Positions 51,087-60,116 of a stretch of DNA of 64,000 nucleotides are shown in pieces. The position numbers and the translations under genes were made by a program. The DNA is from an uncultured Saprospiraceae bacterium (GTDB lineage: Bacteria; Bacteroidota; Bacteroidia; Chitinophagales; Saprospiraceae). The number at the start of each line of letters is the position of its first letter. Positions within the stretch are counted from its first letter, which is position 1. The notes beneath the pieces are model-generated. The model was not told where the DNA came from and searched no databases. It saw only the letters and a program-made list of their open reading frames with translations. Location: NCBI GenBank assembly GCA_937921825.1, contig CAKZVK010000034.1, forward strand, positions 1-64,000. The letters are read 5' to 3'.

Positions 51087-52280
51087 ATGTCCAATTTACG
51101 CCTACATATAAGATTTTCATTCTTGGTCTTAAGTGCTATCCTATACTCTTCAGCATATAGTTATAGCCAGGAAATACCTAAAGTATTTACACATACATCT
51201 CTGAGTAAGGCCATGAGAGACTCCAAATATGGAGGAAAACCTGTCTTCGCTTTTGTATTTGCAGAATGGTCTATTCCTTGCCAAAGGATGATGGACAGTA
51301 CGTTTATGGACAAGAAGGTAATACACGAATTACAGTCCGATTATGAATGTGTGGCCTTAGAGGCCAGAAGGAGAAAGAGATTTACAGAAGAATATGACAT
51401 TCACATCTTCCCCACTATGCTCGTAATGGATTGGACAGGTGAGGTTATTATCAGATTTAAAGGTTATAAAAGTCCTGAGGAATTCATAAAAACTATAGAT
51501 AAGACCAGATCTAGCAGCCGCTACCTAAAGCAGAGTATTGATAGTCTCATACAGGGTGCTAATGCTGATAATATTCTCACCATCGTAGATTCTGTAAAGT
51601 ACTTTAAAGATGACTACGCCGCTAAAAATCTGGTAAAGAAATACCTGGATCATAAAAGCACTGATTGGAGACATCCCAATAACATGTTTCTCATCAAAGA
51701 ATATTTTGCGATGGACAAAAAGTACCTGAAGTTCCTATCCAAGTACCATTTCAAGTTCTATGAACGGTTTGACAGCTTAGCCATCAAAGAAAATATCGCT
51801 TTTCATGTATTCATTAATAGCCTGAAAACAGACAGTCGGGGCAGAGCAAAATTTGAATATAAGCCAGTCAAGAAATGGTTCAGGAAACATAAAATGCATA
51901 ATGCAGATAAGCTAGAGAACTTCGTCAAAATCAAATATCTCTTATGGGGTCGTGGACCCTCGATAAGGTATTCTGTGAATTTGCTCAAAGACTACCCCGA
52001 AACGAATGATGAAAATGTATTGTATGCTTCTACTATCAGACTCCTTATCTCTAATAGCCGTAGAAGAATAGACTATGATGAACTGATCAGTTCCGTAAAA
52101 CAAAGCATCAAAGAGGATGGCACCTTCTGGAGATATGACTTACTCTCATTGCTCTATTACAAAATAGGCAATAAGTCCAAGTCTGATCAAGCCATCTCTA
52201 CTGCCAAAAACATTGCAGCAGTCACAAACAAGATGTACGACCCTACCCTGCCTTACATTATAGACGCCATAGAAAATTAA
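51087..52280 (+). CDS. Secreted thioredoxin-fold protein with WSIPC in place of CxxC
   Basis: 397 aa with a signal peptide (RLHIRFSFLVLSAILYSSAY, cleaved near SQE). A thioredoxin-like domain spans about 30-150: FAFVFAEWSIPCQRMMDSTF, where C65 remains but the first cysteine of the usual WCxxC is serine (W61-S-I-P-C65). It has the later FPTMLVMDWTG strand with the cis-Pro (IFPT) and a GYKSPEEFIKTI helix. The other 240 residues are helical and basic, with no recognised family (perhaps a TPR-like or helical-repeat tail). A single cysteine means it cannot act as a normal disulfide oxidoreductase; a mixed-disulfide, chaperone or peroxiredoxin-like role is possible. Located in the periplasm, probably controlled by the upstream LytTR site. 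Confidence 0.8.
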   Translation: MSNLRLHIRFSFLVLSAILYSSAYSYSQEIPKVFTHTSLSKAMRDSKYGGKPVFAFVFAEWSIPCQRMMDSTFMDKKVIHELQSDYECVALEARRRKRFTEEYDIHIFPTMLVMDWTGEVIIRFKGYKSPEEFIKTIDKTRSSSRYLKQSIDSLIQGANADNILTIVDSVKYFKDDYAAKNLVKKYLDHKSTDWRHPNNMFLIKEYFAMDKKYLKFLSKYHFKFYERFDSLAIKENIAFHVFINSLKTDSRGRAKFEYKPVKKWFRKHKMHNADKLENFVKIKYLLWGRGPSIRYSVNLLKDYPETNDENVLYASTIRLLISNSRRRIDYDELISSVKQSIKEDGTFWRYDLLSLLYYKIGNKSKSDQAISTAKNIAAVTNKMYDPTLPYIIDAIEN

Positions 52281-52327
52281 AGCTCATAAGGCTGTCTACC
52301 ATCACATTCAATATCTCACAAGAAGGC

Positions 52328-52360
52328 AAAAAAAAATGTCTTGCCTGAGAGGCAAGACAT
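52328..52360 (-). terminator. Intrinsic terminator, tandem unit A
   Basis: A perfect 10-bp stem pairs 52336-52345 with 52351-52360 around a 5-base loop. On the minus strand it is followed by nine T (52336 back to 52328). It lies within the convergent interval between the thioredoxin-fold gene and ftsZ. It ends unit A on the minus strand, about 535 bases after the ftsZ stop codon. Confidence 0.88.
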
Positions 52361-52857
52361 TAAACTCAATCAATAAACCAATCTATAATATCCGGGGACG
52401 AGCCGGACAAGAAAAGTATTTTAAAAGCCTGATTCTACACGTTAGTAGAATAGAGGACTTTTATATAAAAAAGACGAAATCCATAATCATGTAGCCATTA
52501 CCGATATTCAATAAATAGCTATGGTTCCACTATCATAGATTCCCTACCGCAACAAAATCTGCATCCACACGTCAGGTCGGATTGAGTATTTCTTTTTAGG
52601 CTTTTGGGAATTAAAAGTATAAAATGTCCCGCCGGAGAGGCGGGACAAACTCAATCAATAAACCAATCTCTATAAACCCTAAAAGGGTTGTTTTTAGCGA
52701 TTTTTTTTATCCCAATTCTCACTTTTGAAAATGGAGGACATTTATAAAAAAAAAGACGAAATCCAAATCTAGTAACTTACTCTCTGAGCAAGCGGCTCTA
52801 CTATCATTGTATCACATCATCACGCATTCATGTCAAGGTCGATTAAGTATATATTTC
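52336..52857 (-). repeat. Two tandem copies of a ~285-bp non-coding structured unit
   Basis: Copy A runs about 52336-52597 and copy B about 52624-52857. They share in order: a GC-rich hairpin with a 5-base loop, a 23-base identical box (52362-52384 and 52647-52669), the block GAGGAC...AGACGAAATCC (52453-52482 and 52734-52763), a CTATCAT box, and a GTCA-GGTCG-ATT-AGTAT box. Spacing between matching blocks drifts from 285 to 261 bases. The hairpins differ by two compensatory base-pair changes (TT/AA to CC/GG), so the structure has been kept. No conserved open frame is present. The region covers almost all of the 613-base gap between 52280 and 52894. Confidence 0.8.
52617..52647 (-). terminator. 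Intrinsic-type terminator hairpin, tandem unit B
   Basis: A 9-bp stem pairs 52625-52633 with 52639-52647 around a 5-base loop. On the minus strand it is followed by ATTTTATACTTTTAATT, a weaker T-rich tract than that of unit A. It lies about 250 bases after the ftsZ stop and may end the ftsZ transcript or a separate small RNA. Confidence 0.7.
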
Positions 52858-52893
52858 TGTTCAGATCTTTATCTGAAGCTCTTTAGTCAGTTA

Positions 52894-54309
52894 TTAATCC
52901 ACGTTACCGTGAAAAAAAGAATTATTCTTTTCGATGATCGGATTCTCTAGATCATCAAGATTGATGCTCAGCTTAGAATGTGCTTTGCTTTCCGCTTCTC
53001 TTCTATCATCTAAGGTTATCCTTTTCCTCTTGTATGCAGGCACTTCTTCCATCTCTCCTACATGTCTTGGGTCATCTATAGGTCTAGTTGGCTTTTGATA
53101 TTCTTTGGCAGCAGTTCTTACTGTTCTTCTTGTTTCAGACCTACTTTCTTGAGGATCAGTAGTTACTTTGACTGATCTTCTAATAAAAGGGTCAGAGGTA
53201 TTAGGAGCAGAACTAACAGATACGTTATCAAATTCTATTACGTTCTCATTAGAAGGCTCTTTTATATCATAGACCTCTTTGACACCTTGCGTTATATCTT
53301 TGATATCTACATCATTAATCCCTATCCTGGTTGGAGGTACTACTTCTTCTTTACGCTTATCAAAGCCTGTAGCAATTAGAGTTACACTTATTTTATCTCC
53401 TAGAGAGTCATCGCTGCAATTACCCCAGATCATATCTGTACCCATACCCGCTTCCTCTTGGATATACTCGGTAATGTCAGTAATCTCATCCATAGTGACC
53501 TCTTGATTCCCTGATGTAATATTCAGTAAAATATGCTGAGCACCTCTGATATCATTATCCTCTAACAATGGAGAATTGATGGCAGCCTCTATCGCTGCTA
53601 TAGCTCTATTCTCACCTTCAGCTTCAGCGTATCCCATGATAGATACTCCACTGTTTTTCATTACAGTATTGACATCTTTGAAGTCAACATTGATATATCC
53701 TGGCACTGTTATAATCTCTGCTATACCTCTTGCAGCAGTCGCTAGTATATCATCAGCTTTACTAAAAGCTTCTGAGATTTTTAGATTACCATATAGTTCT
53801 TTGACTCTATCATTAGAAATGATCAATAGAGAATCCACATTTTTCTTTAATTCTTCTATCCCTAACATCGCCTGATTTTTTCTTCTCAGACCTTCGAACT
53901 TGAAGGGTATAGTTACAATCGCTACAGTAAGAATATCCATCTCCTTGGCTGCCTTAGCAATTATAGGTGCTGCACCTGTACCGGTTCCTCCTCCCATGCC
54001 TGCTGTAATAAAAAGCATCTTAGTGTCATTTTCTAGAAACCGTCTCACCTCATCGATGGATTCTATACAAGATTGCTTTCCTACTTCTGGAATAGATCCT
54101 GCCCCCAAGCCTTCAGTATGGCTAGGACCTAATTGTACTTTATTGTTTACAGGACTGACATCTAGAGCTTGCTTGTCTGTATTGGAAACAGCAAAGTCTA
54201 CTCCGTGAATACCTTGGCGGTACATATATGCCACTGCGTTACTTCCACCTCCTCCTACACCAATTACTTTAATCATAGAGCTATTCATTTGTTCGAATAA
54301 ATTATTCAT
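52894..54309 (-). CDS. ftsZ: Cell division protein FtsZ
   Basis: 471 aa. Tubulin-like GTPase that forms the division ring. The N-terminal MIKVIGVGGGGSNAV (about 12-26), the tubulin signature AGMGGGTGTGAAPIIAKAA (about 103-121), TIPFKFEG (about 133-140), NVDFKDV (about 202-208) and the T7-loop equivalents are intact. The C-terminal linker is long and basic/acidic (about 330-455) and ends with NLDDLENPIIEKNNSFFHGN, the Bacteroidota-type tail that likely binds FtsA. The length exceeds the E. coli protein by about 90 residues because of this linker. ATG start at 54309. Last gene of the dcw cluster here; its 3' end faces the tandem non-coding units. Confidence 0.97.
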   Translation of the reverse strand: MNNLFEQMNSSMIKVIGVGGGGSNAVAYMYRQGIHGVDFAVSNTDKQALDVSPVNNKVQLGPSHTEGLGAGSIPEVGKQSCIESIDEVRRFLENDTKMLFITAGMGGGTGTGAAPIIAKAAKEMDILTVAIVTIPFKFEGLRRKNQAMLGIEELKKNVDSLLIISNDRVKELYGNLKISEAFSKADDILATAARGIAEIITVPGYINVDFKDVNTVMKNSGVSIMGYAEAEGENRAIAAIEAAINSPLLEDNDIRGAQHILLNITSGNQEVTMDEITDITEYIQEEAGMGTDMIWGNCSDDSLGDKISVTLIATGFDKRKEEVVPPTRIGINDVDIKDITQGVKEVYDIKEPSNENVIEFDNVSVSSAPNTSDPFIRRSVKVTTDPQESRSETRRTVRTAAKEYQKPTRPIDDPRHVGEMEEVPAYKRKRITLDDRREAESKAHSKLSINLDDLENPIIEKNNSFFHGNVD

Positions 54310-54336
54310 TGCATTAAAATTGAAGCGATTATATTT

Positions 54337-55638
54337 CTAAAATTCTGAGTCTTGTGTTGTTGCAAAGAAGCCTTTGGTATAAGTAAACAACTTATCCAAG
54401 AAGCCATCACCATTTGGATCTTCATCCTCTATATCAAATACCTCACTATCAGAAGACTGCGTACTCTCCAGATTGTTGATCGCTATGCTCAGAAGACCAA
54501 CGGCTGTAGAATAAATCGGACTAGCGATCTGACTGGTATAGCCATGCGCAAGATGCTCTATCGGCTGTCCTATCCTTGTAGGCAGGCCAGTATAGTATTC
54601 TGACAAGAGATCTATATTCTTGAGTAGCGAGCCTCCACCTGTGAGCACAATACCTGCTATCAACTTATCCTCATATCCGCTTCTCTTTATCTCCCACAAC
54701 ACATAGTCAAATATCTCTTCTAATCTAGCTTCTATAATCTTAGCTAGGTTCTTTTCTGATATTTCTTTGAAGTCTCTTCCCTTGAATCCAGGTATAGTGA
54801 TAATCCTATTATCCATGACCTCCTCAGCAAGTGCTGACCCAAACTTTACTTTAAGCTTTTCTGCTTGATCTCGCATCACCATACAGCCTTCCTTGATGTC
54901 ATTAGTGACTACGTTGCCTCCAAAAGGAATAACTGAAGTATGTCTAATGATTCCATCTTTGAAAATGGTGATATCCGTTGTACCACCTCCTATATCTACT
55001 AGAGCTACACCTGCGTCTTTCTCCTCTTGGCACAGAACTGCCTTAGAGGAAGCAATGGGTTCCAGAGTAATGTCTGCCACTTCCATTCCTATTCTCTCTA
55101 CACATTTTATGATATCTCTAGAAGCTCCTATCTGACCCGTGATGATGTGAAAGTTTGCCTCAAGTCTTACACCTGACATCCCTATAGGATCTACAATTTT
55201 AGTCTCATCATCCACCGTAAATTCTTGTGGAAAGACATGAAGTATCTTATCTCCAGGAGGCAAGACTAACTTATGCATGTCACTAATGAGCTTGCTGACA
55301 TCAGCTTCATTAATTTCTACATTAGGCTCATTCCTGACCAATAGGCCATGGTGATGTATACTTTTTATATGTTGTCCAGCAATACCAACATGCACTTTAC
55401 TAAAAGTGACTTTAGCATTTTTCTGAGCTATGTCTATCGCTTCTTCTATGGCTTTGACCGTTTTATTTATATTGGAGACTACGCCTCTAGAGACACCTTC
55501 TGACTTTACAGTGCCTACTCCAAGAATTTCTATCTTGTCATACTCATTACGTCTACCTGCTATAGCACAGACTTTAGTTGTTCCTATATCTAGGGCAACT
55601 GCAATTTCATTTTGTGGTATTATTGGTTCAGTTCTCAT
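54337..55638 (-). CDS. ftsA: Cell division protein FtsA
   Basis: 433 aa from the ATG at 55638; a TTG nine bases upstream would add three residues. Actin-like ATPase that anchors FtsZ to the membrane. Phosphate 1 motif AVALDIGTTKVCAIAGR (about 13-29), the 1C-domain region with VKSEGVSRGVVSNINKT (about 45-61), phosphate 2 VALVDIGGGTTDITIF (about 209-224), and the adenosine region IVLTGGGSLLKNIDLL (about 326-341) are visible. The C-terminal helix (DKLFTYTKGFFATTQ) is the amphipathic membrane anchor. It lies between ftsQ (31 bases from its start) and ftsZ (27 bases) on the same strand. Confidence 0.96.
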   Translation of the reverse strand: MRTEPIIPQNEIAVALDIGTTKVCAIAGRRNEYDKIEILGVGTVKSEGVSRGVVSNINKTVKAIEEAIDIAQKNAKVTFSKVHVGIAGQHIKSIHHHGLLVRNEPNVEINEADVSKLISDMHKLVLPPGDKILHVFPQEFTVDDETKIVDPIGMSGVRLEANFHIITGQIGASRDIIKCVERIGMEVADITLEPIASSKAVLCQEEKDAGVALVDIGGGTTDITIFKDGIIRHTSVIPFGGNVVTNDIKEGCMVMRDQAEKLKVKFGSALAEEVMDNRIITIPGFKGRDFKEISEKNLAKIIEARLEEIFDYVLWEIKRSGYEDKLIAGIVLTGGGSLLKNIDLLSEYYTGLPTRIGQPIEHLAHGYTSQIASPIYSTAVGLLSIAINNLESTQSSDSEVFDIEDEDPNGDGFLDKLFTYTKGFFATTQDSEF

Positions 55639-55669
55639 TTTTGACAATTTCTAGCTTTATTAAATAGGT

Positions 55670-56452
55670 TTAGGATTCTTTCTTAACTCCAACTATTTGG
55701 CCATCATATCGTAAATTCAGTTCTTTAAATCTATCGAGCCCCATGTTCTTGACTCCTTTCTTGTAGTAAGTTTTTAGCTTATATATTTTATCATCTAGGT
55801 TTTCATATGGCCCTAAGGCTATATGCTGCCTTCCCATCGTAGGGATCAAAATGATATCATCATCCTCTGTGACATGAATCTGATCTACTAGCGCAGATAA
55901 GAAATCATCATCGTATACCTTCTGTGCTACAGAGAGTATATAATTAAGATTATTCTGCTTAGTGGATCTATAGTTACTTGTGTAAGGATCTATATGTCCT
56001 GTCACTATAGGTACTCTCACTATGTCACCATTAATAGGAATTCTATTCCCATTAGGATCCAGATAATAATCTTCACCACCAGTAATTTCTAATCGAGCTA
56101 TAGGTAGATTCTGCAAGATGCCGATAGTCATCTTTCTATTCTTATCTATGAATATTTCTGCTCTACTTATTCTATCATCCGCTTCTAGATAACTTTCTAG
56201 CTGATACAAATCGATACTCTCTAGAGAAGCTACCGATATATCATAGCCCAATTTCTCTTTTAATAAATAGCGAACATCTTTTTTAGTAACAAGCTGTTTC
56301 TTATCACTTCGAGTTTTAATCTTTATCGCTACTCCAGATAGATGACTATTCATTCTATCTACTGCTGCAAAGATTAGAAAGCATACCAATAGAACAGCCG
56401 TTACAATCTTTACAATTGACGAAATCCCGTTCTTATGTTCTACTTTCTTCAA
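55670..56452 (-). CDS. ftsQ: Cell division protein FtsQ (DivIB family)
   Basis: 260 aa. Inner-membrane divisome protein: short cytoplasmic tail, one membrane helix at about 14-30 (IVKIVTAVLLVCFLIFAAV), POTRA domain at about 38-115 (VAIKIKTRSDKKQLVTKKDV, then ESYLEADDRISRAEIFIDKN), and a beta domain to the end. Sequence is weakly conserved, but position between murC and ftsA and the layout identify it. The start is TTG at 56452, five bases after the murC stop; no ATG fits. The ILQNLPIARLEI strand is typical of the beta domain. Confidence 0.88.
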   Translation of the reverse strand: MKKVEHKNGISSIVKIVTAVLLVCFLIFAAVDRMNSHLSGVAIKIKTRSDKKQLVTKKDVRYLLKEKLGYDISVASLESIDLYQLESYLEADDRISRAEIFIDKNRKMTIGILQNLPIARLEITGGEDYYLDPNGNRIPINGDIVRVPIVTGHIDPYTSNYRSTKQNNLNYILSVAQKVYDDDFLSALVDQIHVTEDDDIILIPTMGRQHIALGPYENLDDKIYKLKTYYKKGVKNMGLDRFKELNLRYDGQIVGVKKES

Positions 56453-56456
56453 AATG

Positions 56457-57818
56457 CTATTTTATAAGTTTTATAATTCCTTTATGATATTTATCTAAAT
56501 CCGAAGCCCCTAGGGTGATAATTACATCATATTCTTTGAGCTTCTCTATATGCTTTAAGAGCTTTGACTCTTTAGCTAAATATTTATCTTCTAGTGTTAT
56601 CAAGTTGTATATCATTTCAGATTTCACACCTTTCATGGGTTGCTCTCTGGCTGGATATATGGGTAACAAAATCACTCCATCTAGTCCAGATAATTCTTTG
56701 GCAAAGCCCTTATAGAAGTCTTGTGTTCTACTATAAAGATGCGGCTGAAAAATCCCTAACACTTTTCTATCACTATAGATAGATTTTACCGTCTTGATCG
56801 TATGCTTCAGCTCTTCAGGGTGATGTGCATAATCATCAATCAATACTTTCTTCCCATCATGAACCAGCTCAAACCTTCTGCTTATGCCTTTAAACTTTTT
56901 CAATGCAGCTCTTATTTTTTTCTTTTTGACTCCTACTTTCTTAGCGACATAACATGCTGCTAGACTGTTAGAGACGTTATGCAAGCCTGGTAGATTAGAA
57001 GTAAGATTTTTTATAGTCTTATCACCTATCTGTGCATCAAAACGATATTTAGTATTAGCAATACTCACATTCTTAAAGTCAAACTCTTCAAGATGTCTAA
57101 CCACTTTTATCTTTCTCTTTTCTAACTGCAATCTCCACTCCTCATCAAAATGACGATGGACTCCTGCACCCAAGATGAGGGTACCTCCTTTTTTTATCTG
57201 CAAGGTCAGTTGTCTATATGCATCATACATCTCCTCCACACTGCCATAGATATCTAGATGATCTGCATCCATAGCAGTAATCACTAGAATCTTAGGATGC
57301 AAGTGCAAAAATGAGCGATCATACTCATCTGCTTCTATAATTACATACTTGGAGTCCCCATAAATAAAATTAGTTTTCTCCTTAGCAAGTATGCCTCCTA
57401 AGAAAGCAGTTGTTTTCATTCCACTGTCTTTCAGTATATGGGTGATGATAGAACAAGTTGTTGTCTTTCCATGGGTACCGGCAACAGCAATGGCTTTCAT
57501 CCCCTGACTAATCATCCCGAGCACTTCCGCTCGCTTAAGGATAAGAAAACCCTTCTTCTGAAACCACTGCAGTTCTTTGTGGTCACTTGGAATAGCTGGT
57601 GTTACTACCACCAGGTCTATTATCTTAGGAATCTTCTTTAGACTTTCTTTATAATGAATAGTCATCCCTTCAGCTTCCAACTTCTTGGTAAGCTTAGTTT
57701 TTGTTAAATCATAACCATGCACCTCTACACCTTCTCGATTAAAAAACCGAGCAAGGGCACTCATGCCGATACCTCCTATTCCTAGGAAATAGACCTTCTT
57801 GAGTCTCTTTGGATTCAT
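56457..57818 (-). CDS. murC: UDP-N-acetylmuramate--L-alanine ligase
   Basis: 453 aa. Adds L-Ala to UDP-MurNAc with ATP. The N-terminal Rossmann-like motif GIGGIGMSALARFFNREG (about 13-30), the ATP P-loop VAGTHGKTTTCSIITH (about 115-130), IIEADEYDRSFLHLHP (about 165-180), the H(L)DIYGS region and DDYAHHPEELKHTI (about 330-343, the MurC signature) are present. Normal length. ATG start at 57818. It overlaps murG by four bases (ATGA) and precedes ftsQ by four bases. Confidence 0.97.
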   Translation of the reverse strand: MNPKRLKKVYFLGIGGIGMSALARFFNREGVEVHGYDLTKTKLTKKLEAEGMTIHYKESLKKIPKIIDLVVVTPAIPSDHKELQWFQKKGFLILKRAEVLGMISQGMKAIAVAGTHGKTTTCSIITHILKDSGMKTTAFLGGILAKEKTNFIYGDSKYVIIEADEYDRSFLHLHPKILVITAMDADHLDIYGSVEEMYDAYRQLTLQIKKGGTLILGAGVHRHFDEEWRLQLEKRKIKVVRHLEEFDFKNVSIANTKYRFDAQIGDKTIKNLTSNLPGLHNVSNSLAACYVAKKVGVKKKKIRAALKKFKGISRRFELVHDGKKVLIDDYAHHPEELKHTIKTVKSIYSDRKVLGIFQPHLYSRTQDFYKGFAKELSGLDGVILLPIYPAREQPMKGVKSEMIYNLITLEDKYLAKESKLLKHIEKLKEYDVIITLGASDLDKYHKGIIKLIK

Positions 57819-58906
57819 GATTTTACTAGTTTCATAATTTCAGTTACAATTTGCTCCGTGGCATTGGGCTTAGCCAGTGCCTTAAGATTTGCGCCCAGAC
57901 TTTTCTGAGCTTGTTGGTCATCTAAAAGTGTCAGAGCTGCATCCAACATTTTGTCATTAGCTTCACTGTCTTTTACCAATACCGCTGCATGTGCATCTAC
58001 TAAAGACATTGCATTTTTAGTCTGGTGATCTTCAGCCACATTAGGCGAAGGCACCAAGACTGCTGGTTTTGCTATAAGCATTAACTCTGACAAAGTTAGT
58101 GCTCCAGCTCTACCTATTATGACATCTGCTACAGCATAAGCCAAATCCATTCTATCAATAAATGGTAATACTCTCACATGCTTCATTTTTGCGATGGCAT
58201 GCTCTTTATATTGATCATAGTAGATCTTGCCTACCTGCCAGATGATTTGCACATTTTCCAAAGAAGCTAATTTCTTTTGCTGCGAGTCCATGGCTAGGTT
58301 GAGAGATCTAGCACCTAAACTTCCACCGCAGATGAGTATAGTTTTCTTATTGAGATCAAAATCGAAAAAGCCAATAGCCTCTTGTTTCAAATGTGTAATA
58401 TCAAGCAAGTCCTTTCTTACTGGATTTCCTGTGAGCAGCAACTTATCATCGCTAAAAAATCTTTTCATATTATTGTAAGCCACGAATATCTTATTAGCTT
58501 CTTTTGCTAATAGTTTGTTCGTGACGCCTGGGTAAGAATTCTGTTCCTGTATCACAGTCGGAATACTTTTCCATTGTGCAATTTTTAGTGTCGGGCCACT
58601 TGCGTAGCCCCCCACTCCTATCACTATATCTGGACCAAACTTTTCAATGATCTTTCGGGCTTTTAACAGACTACCAATCAAGTAAAAAGGAAACAATAAA
58701 TTCCTCCACTTACGTGTCCTGTGAAAACCCCTTATTTTCAAACCTTCGATGGGATAACCCGCTTTGGGTACTTTTTCCATCTCCAGCTTTCCTTCTGCGC
58801 CTACAAAAAGAATATCTTTTATTCCTCTTGACTTTAACTCATTAGCAATAGCAATAGCCGGATATACATGACCGCCTGTGCCTCCACCACTAATAATAAT
58901 TTTCAT
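57815..58906 (-). CDS. murG: UDP-GlcNAc:lipid I GlcNAc transferase
   Basis: 363 aa, GT-B fold. Adds GlcNAc to lipid I to make lipid II at the inner face of the membrane. Visible: the N-terminal glycine loop ISGGGTGGHVYPAIAIANEL (about 4-23), the FGPDIVIGVGGYASGP (about 90-105) and PTVIQEQNSYPGVTNKLLA (about 116-134) segments, the C-domain GGSLGARSLN (about 190-199), and the UDP-binding VIGRAGALTLSELMLIAKPAVLVP and EDHQTKNAMSL (about 262-300). Normal length. ATG start at 58906. It overlaps ftsW by 17 bases and murC by four bases. Confidence 0.97.
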   Translation of the reverse strand: MKIIISGGGTGGHVYPAIAIANELKSRGIKDILFVGAEGKLEMEKVPKAGYPIEGLKIRGFHRTRKWRNLLFPFYLIGSLLKARKIIEKFGPDIVIGVGGYASGPTLKIAQWKSIPTVIQEQNSYPGVTNKLLAKEANKIFVAYNNMKRFFSDDKLLLTGNPVRKDLLDITHLKQEAIGFFDFDLNKKTILICGGSLGARSLNLAMDSQQKKLASLENVQIIWQVGKIYYDQYKEHAIAKMKHVRVLPFIDRMDLAYAVADVIIGRAGALTLSELMLIAKPAVLVPSPNVAEDHQTKNAMSLVDAHAAVLVKDSEANDKMLDAALTLLDDQQAQKSLGANLKALAKPNATEQIVTEIMKLVKS

Positions 58907-60116
58907 ACTTCATCCTCTTCTCATTCACCTTTATCGTAGCCTCATCATTCACTATCTGTGCCTCTTCTTGCATAAGCTCATAAGTACTGTACTCCTCTAC
59001 ATACTTACTTACACTAAGAATAATCCCTAATGAAATACAAGTAAATACAATAGAAGTCCCTCCCATAGAAACCATCGGCAAGGTCAATCCCGTTACAGGC
59101 ACTAAGTGTACTGATACTGCCAGATTAGCAAAAGCTTGAATGACAATATTTAGACATAATCCTATCGCCAATACAGCACCGAAAGTTTTATGACATTTAG
59201 TTACCATACACGTACATCTATACAGTAATCCCAAGTACAATCCTATCAAAGCTATACCCCCTACTATTCCATACTCTTCACATATGATAGCGTAGATAAA
59301 ATCTGCTGAAGCAAACGGTAAGTAATTCCTCTGAAGACTACCTCCTGGGCCTAAACCAAATAGACCACCATTGGCAATTGCAATCTTAGACTGCTGAATC
59401 TGCCAGCCACCATCAGTATTGTACAAGAATTCATTGATTCTAGATATCCACGTCTCTAGACGTATAAAATCTGGAAACAATGTTCCTAGTAGTACCAAAA
59501 AAGACATAGCTGCCACACCTACGAGCACCATCAGGAACACATACTTTAGCGATACCCTTCCTATAATCATCATCGTCACACAAGTCGCAAAAAGCAATAA
59601 AGATGTACTCAAATCTGCTGGAGCAATCAATATGCAAACTATGACTACAGGTATGATTATAGGTAAAAATGCTGATCTAAAATCCTTTATTACATCTTGC
59701 TTGAGAGATAAAGCTCTGGCGATGTAAATAATAAGCGACAGCTTTGCTATATCAGAAGTCTGTATCGTTTTATTCAAGCCTGGTATAGTGATCCATCTTC
59801 TTGCATCATTCATCTCCGTTCCAAATCCAACAGTATAGATAAGCAAGGGCACTGTAATAACTAGAAGTATAGGGGCTATTTTAGAATAGAACATATAGTT
59901 AAACCGATAGGCGGCATACATACAGCCTAACCCCAGAGAAATAAACATAATCTGCTGAAATAGATAATATTCAGTATTACCACCTCTCTTAGCATAGGCC
60001 ATACTTACTGCTGAGCTATATACAGCGAGCACTGAGCATATCGCCAGCATAACGACAATAAACCAAATGATCTTGTCGCCCTTGAGATTATGTAATATGT
60101 TATCTACTTTATTCAA
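58890..60116 (-). CDS. ftsW: Divisome SEDS glycosyltransferase FtsW
   Basis: 408 aa. SEDS-family integral membrane protein that polymerises lipid II at the septum. About ten hydrophobic segments. Landmarks: SAVSMAYAKRGGNTEYYLFQQ (first extracellular loop region), DARRWITIPGLNKTIQTSDIAKL (about 105-127), ADLSTSLLLFATC (about 165-177), GLGPGGSLQRNYLPFASADFIYAIICEEYGI (about 255-285, with the conserved acidic residues), and LPMVSMGGTSIV (about 348-359). The start is TTG at 60116, overlapping the murD stop (TTGA). Unlike many FtsW proteins there is a hydrophilic C-terminal tail of about 35 residues. Confidence 0.95.
   Translation of the reverse strand: MNKVDNILHNLKGDKIIWFIVVMLAICSVLAVYSSAVSMAYAKRGGNTEYYLFQQIMFISLGLGCMYAAYRFNYMFYSKIAPILLVITVPLLIYTVGFGTEMNDARRWITIPGLNKTIQTSDIAKLSLIIYIARALSLKQDVIKDFRSAFLPIIIPVVIVCILIAPADLSTSLLLFATCVTMMIIGRVSLKYVFLMVLVGVAAMSFLVLLGTLFPDFIRLETWISRINEFLYNTDGGWQIQQSKIAIANGGLFGLGPGGSLQRNYLPFASADFIYAIICEEYGIVGGIALIGLYLGLLYRCTCMVTKCHKTFGAVLAIGLCLNIVIQAFANLAVSVHLVPVTGLTLPMVSMGGTSIVFTCISLGIILSVSKYVEEYSTYELMQEEAQIVNDEATIKVNEKRMKYENYY

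Noticed and set aside
52733-52775. Short frame MEDIYKKKDEIQI in tandem unit B as a possible leader peptide
   Set aside because: The matching block in unit A has one base fewer, so the frame is not kept between copies. A non-coding explanation fits better.
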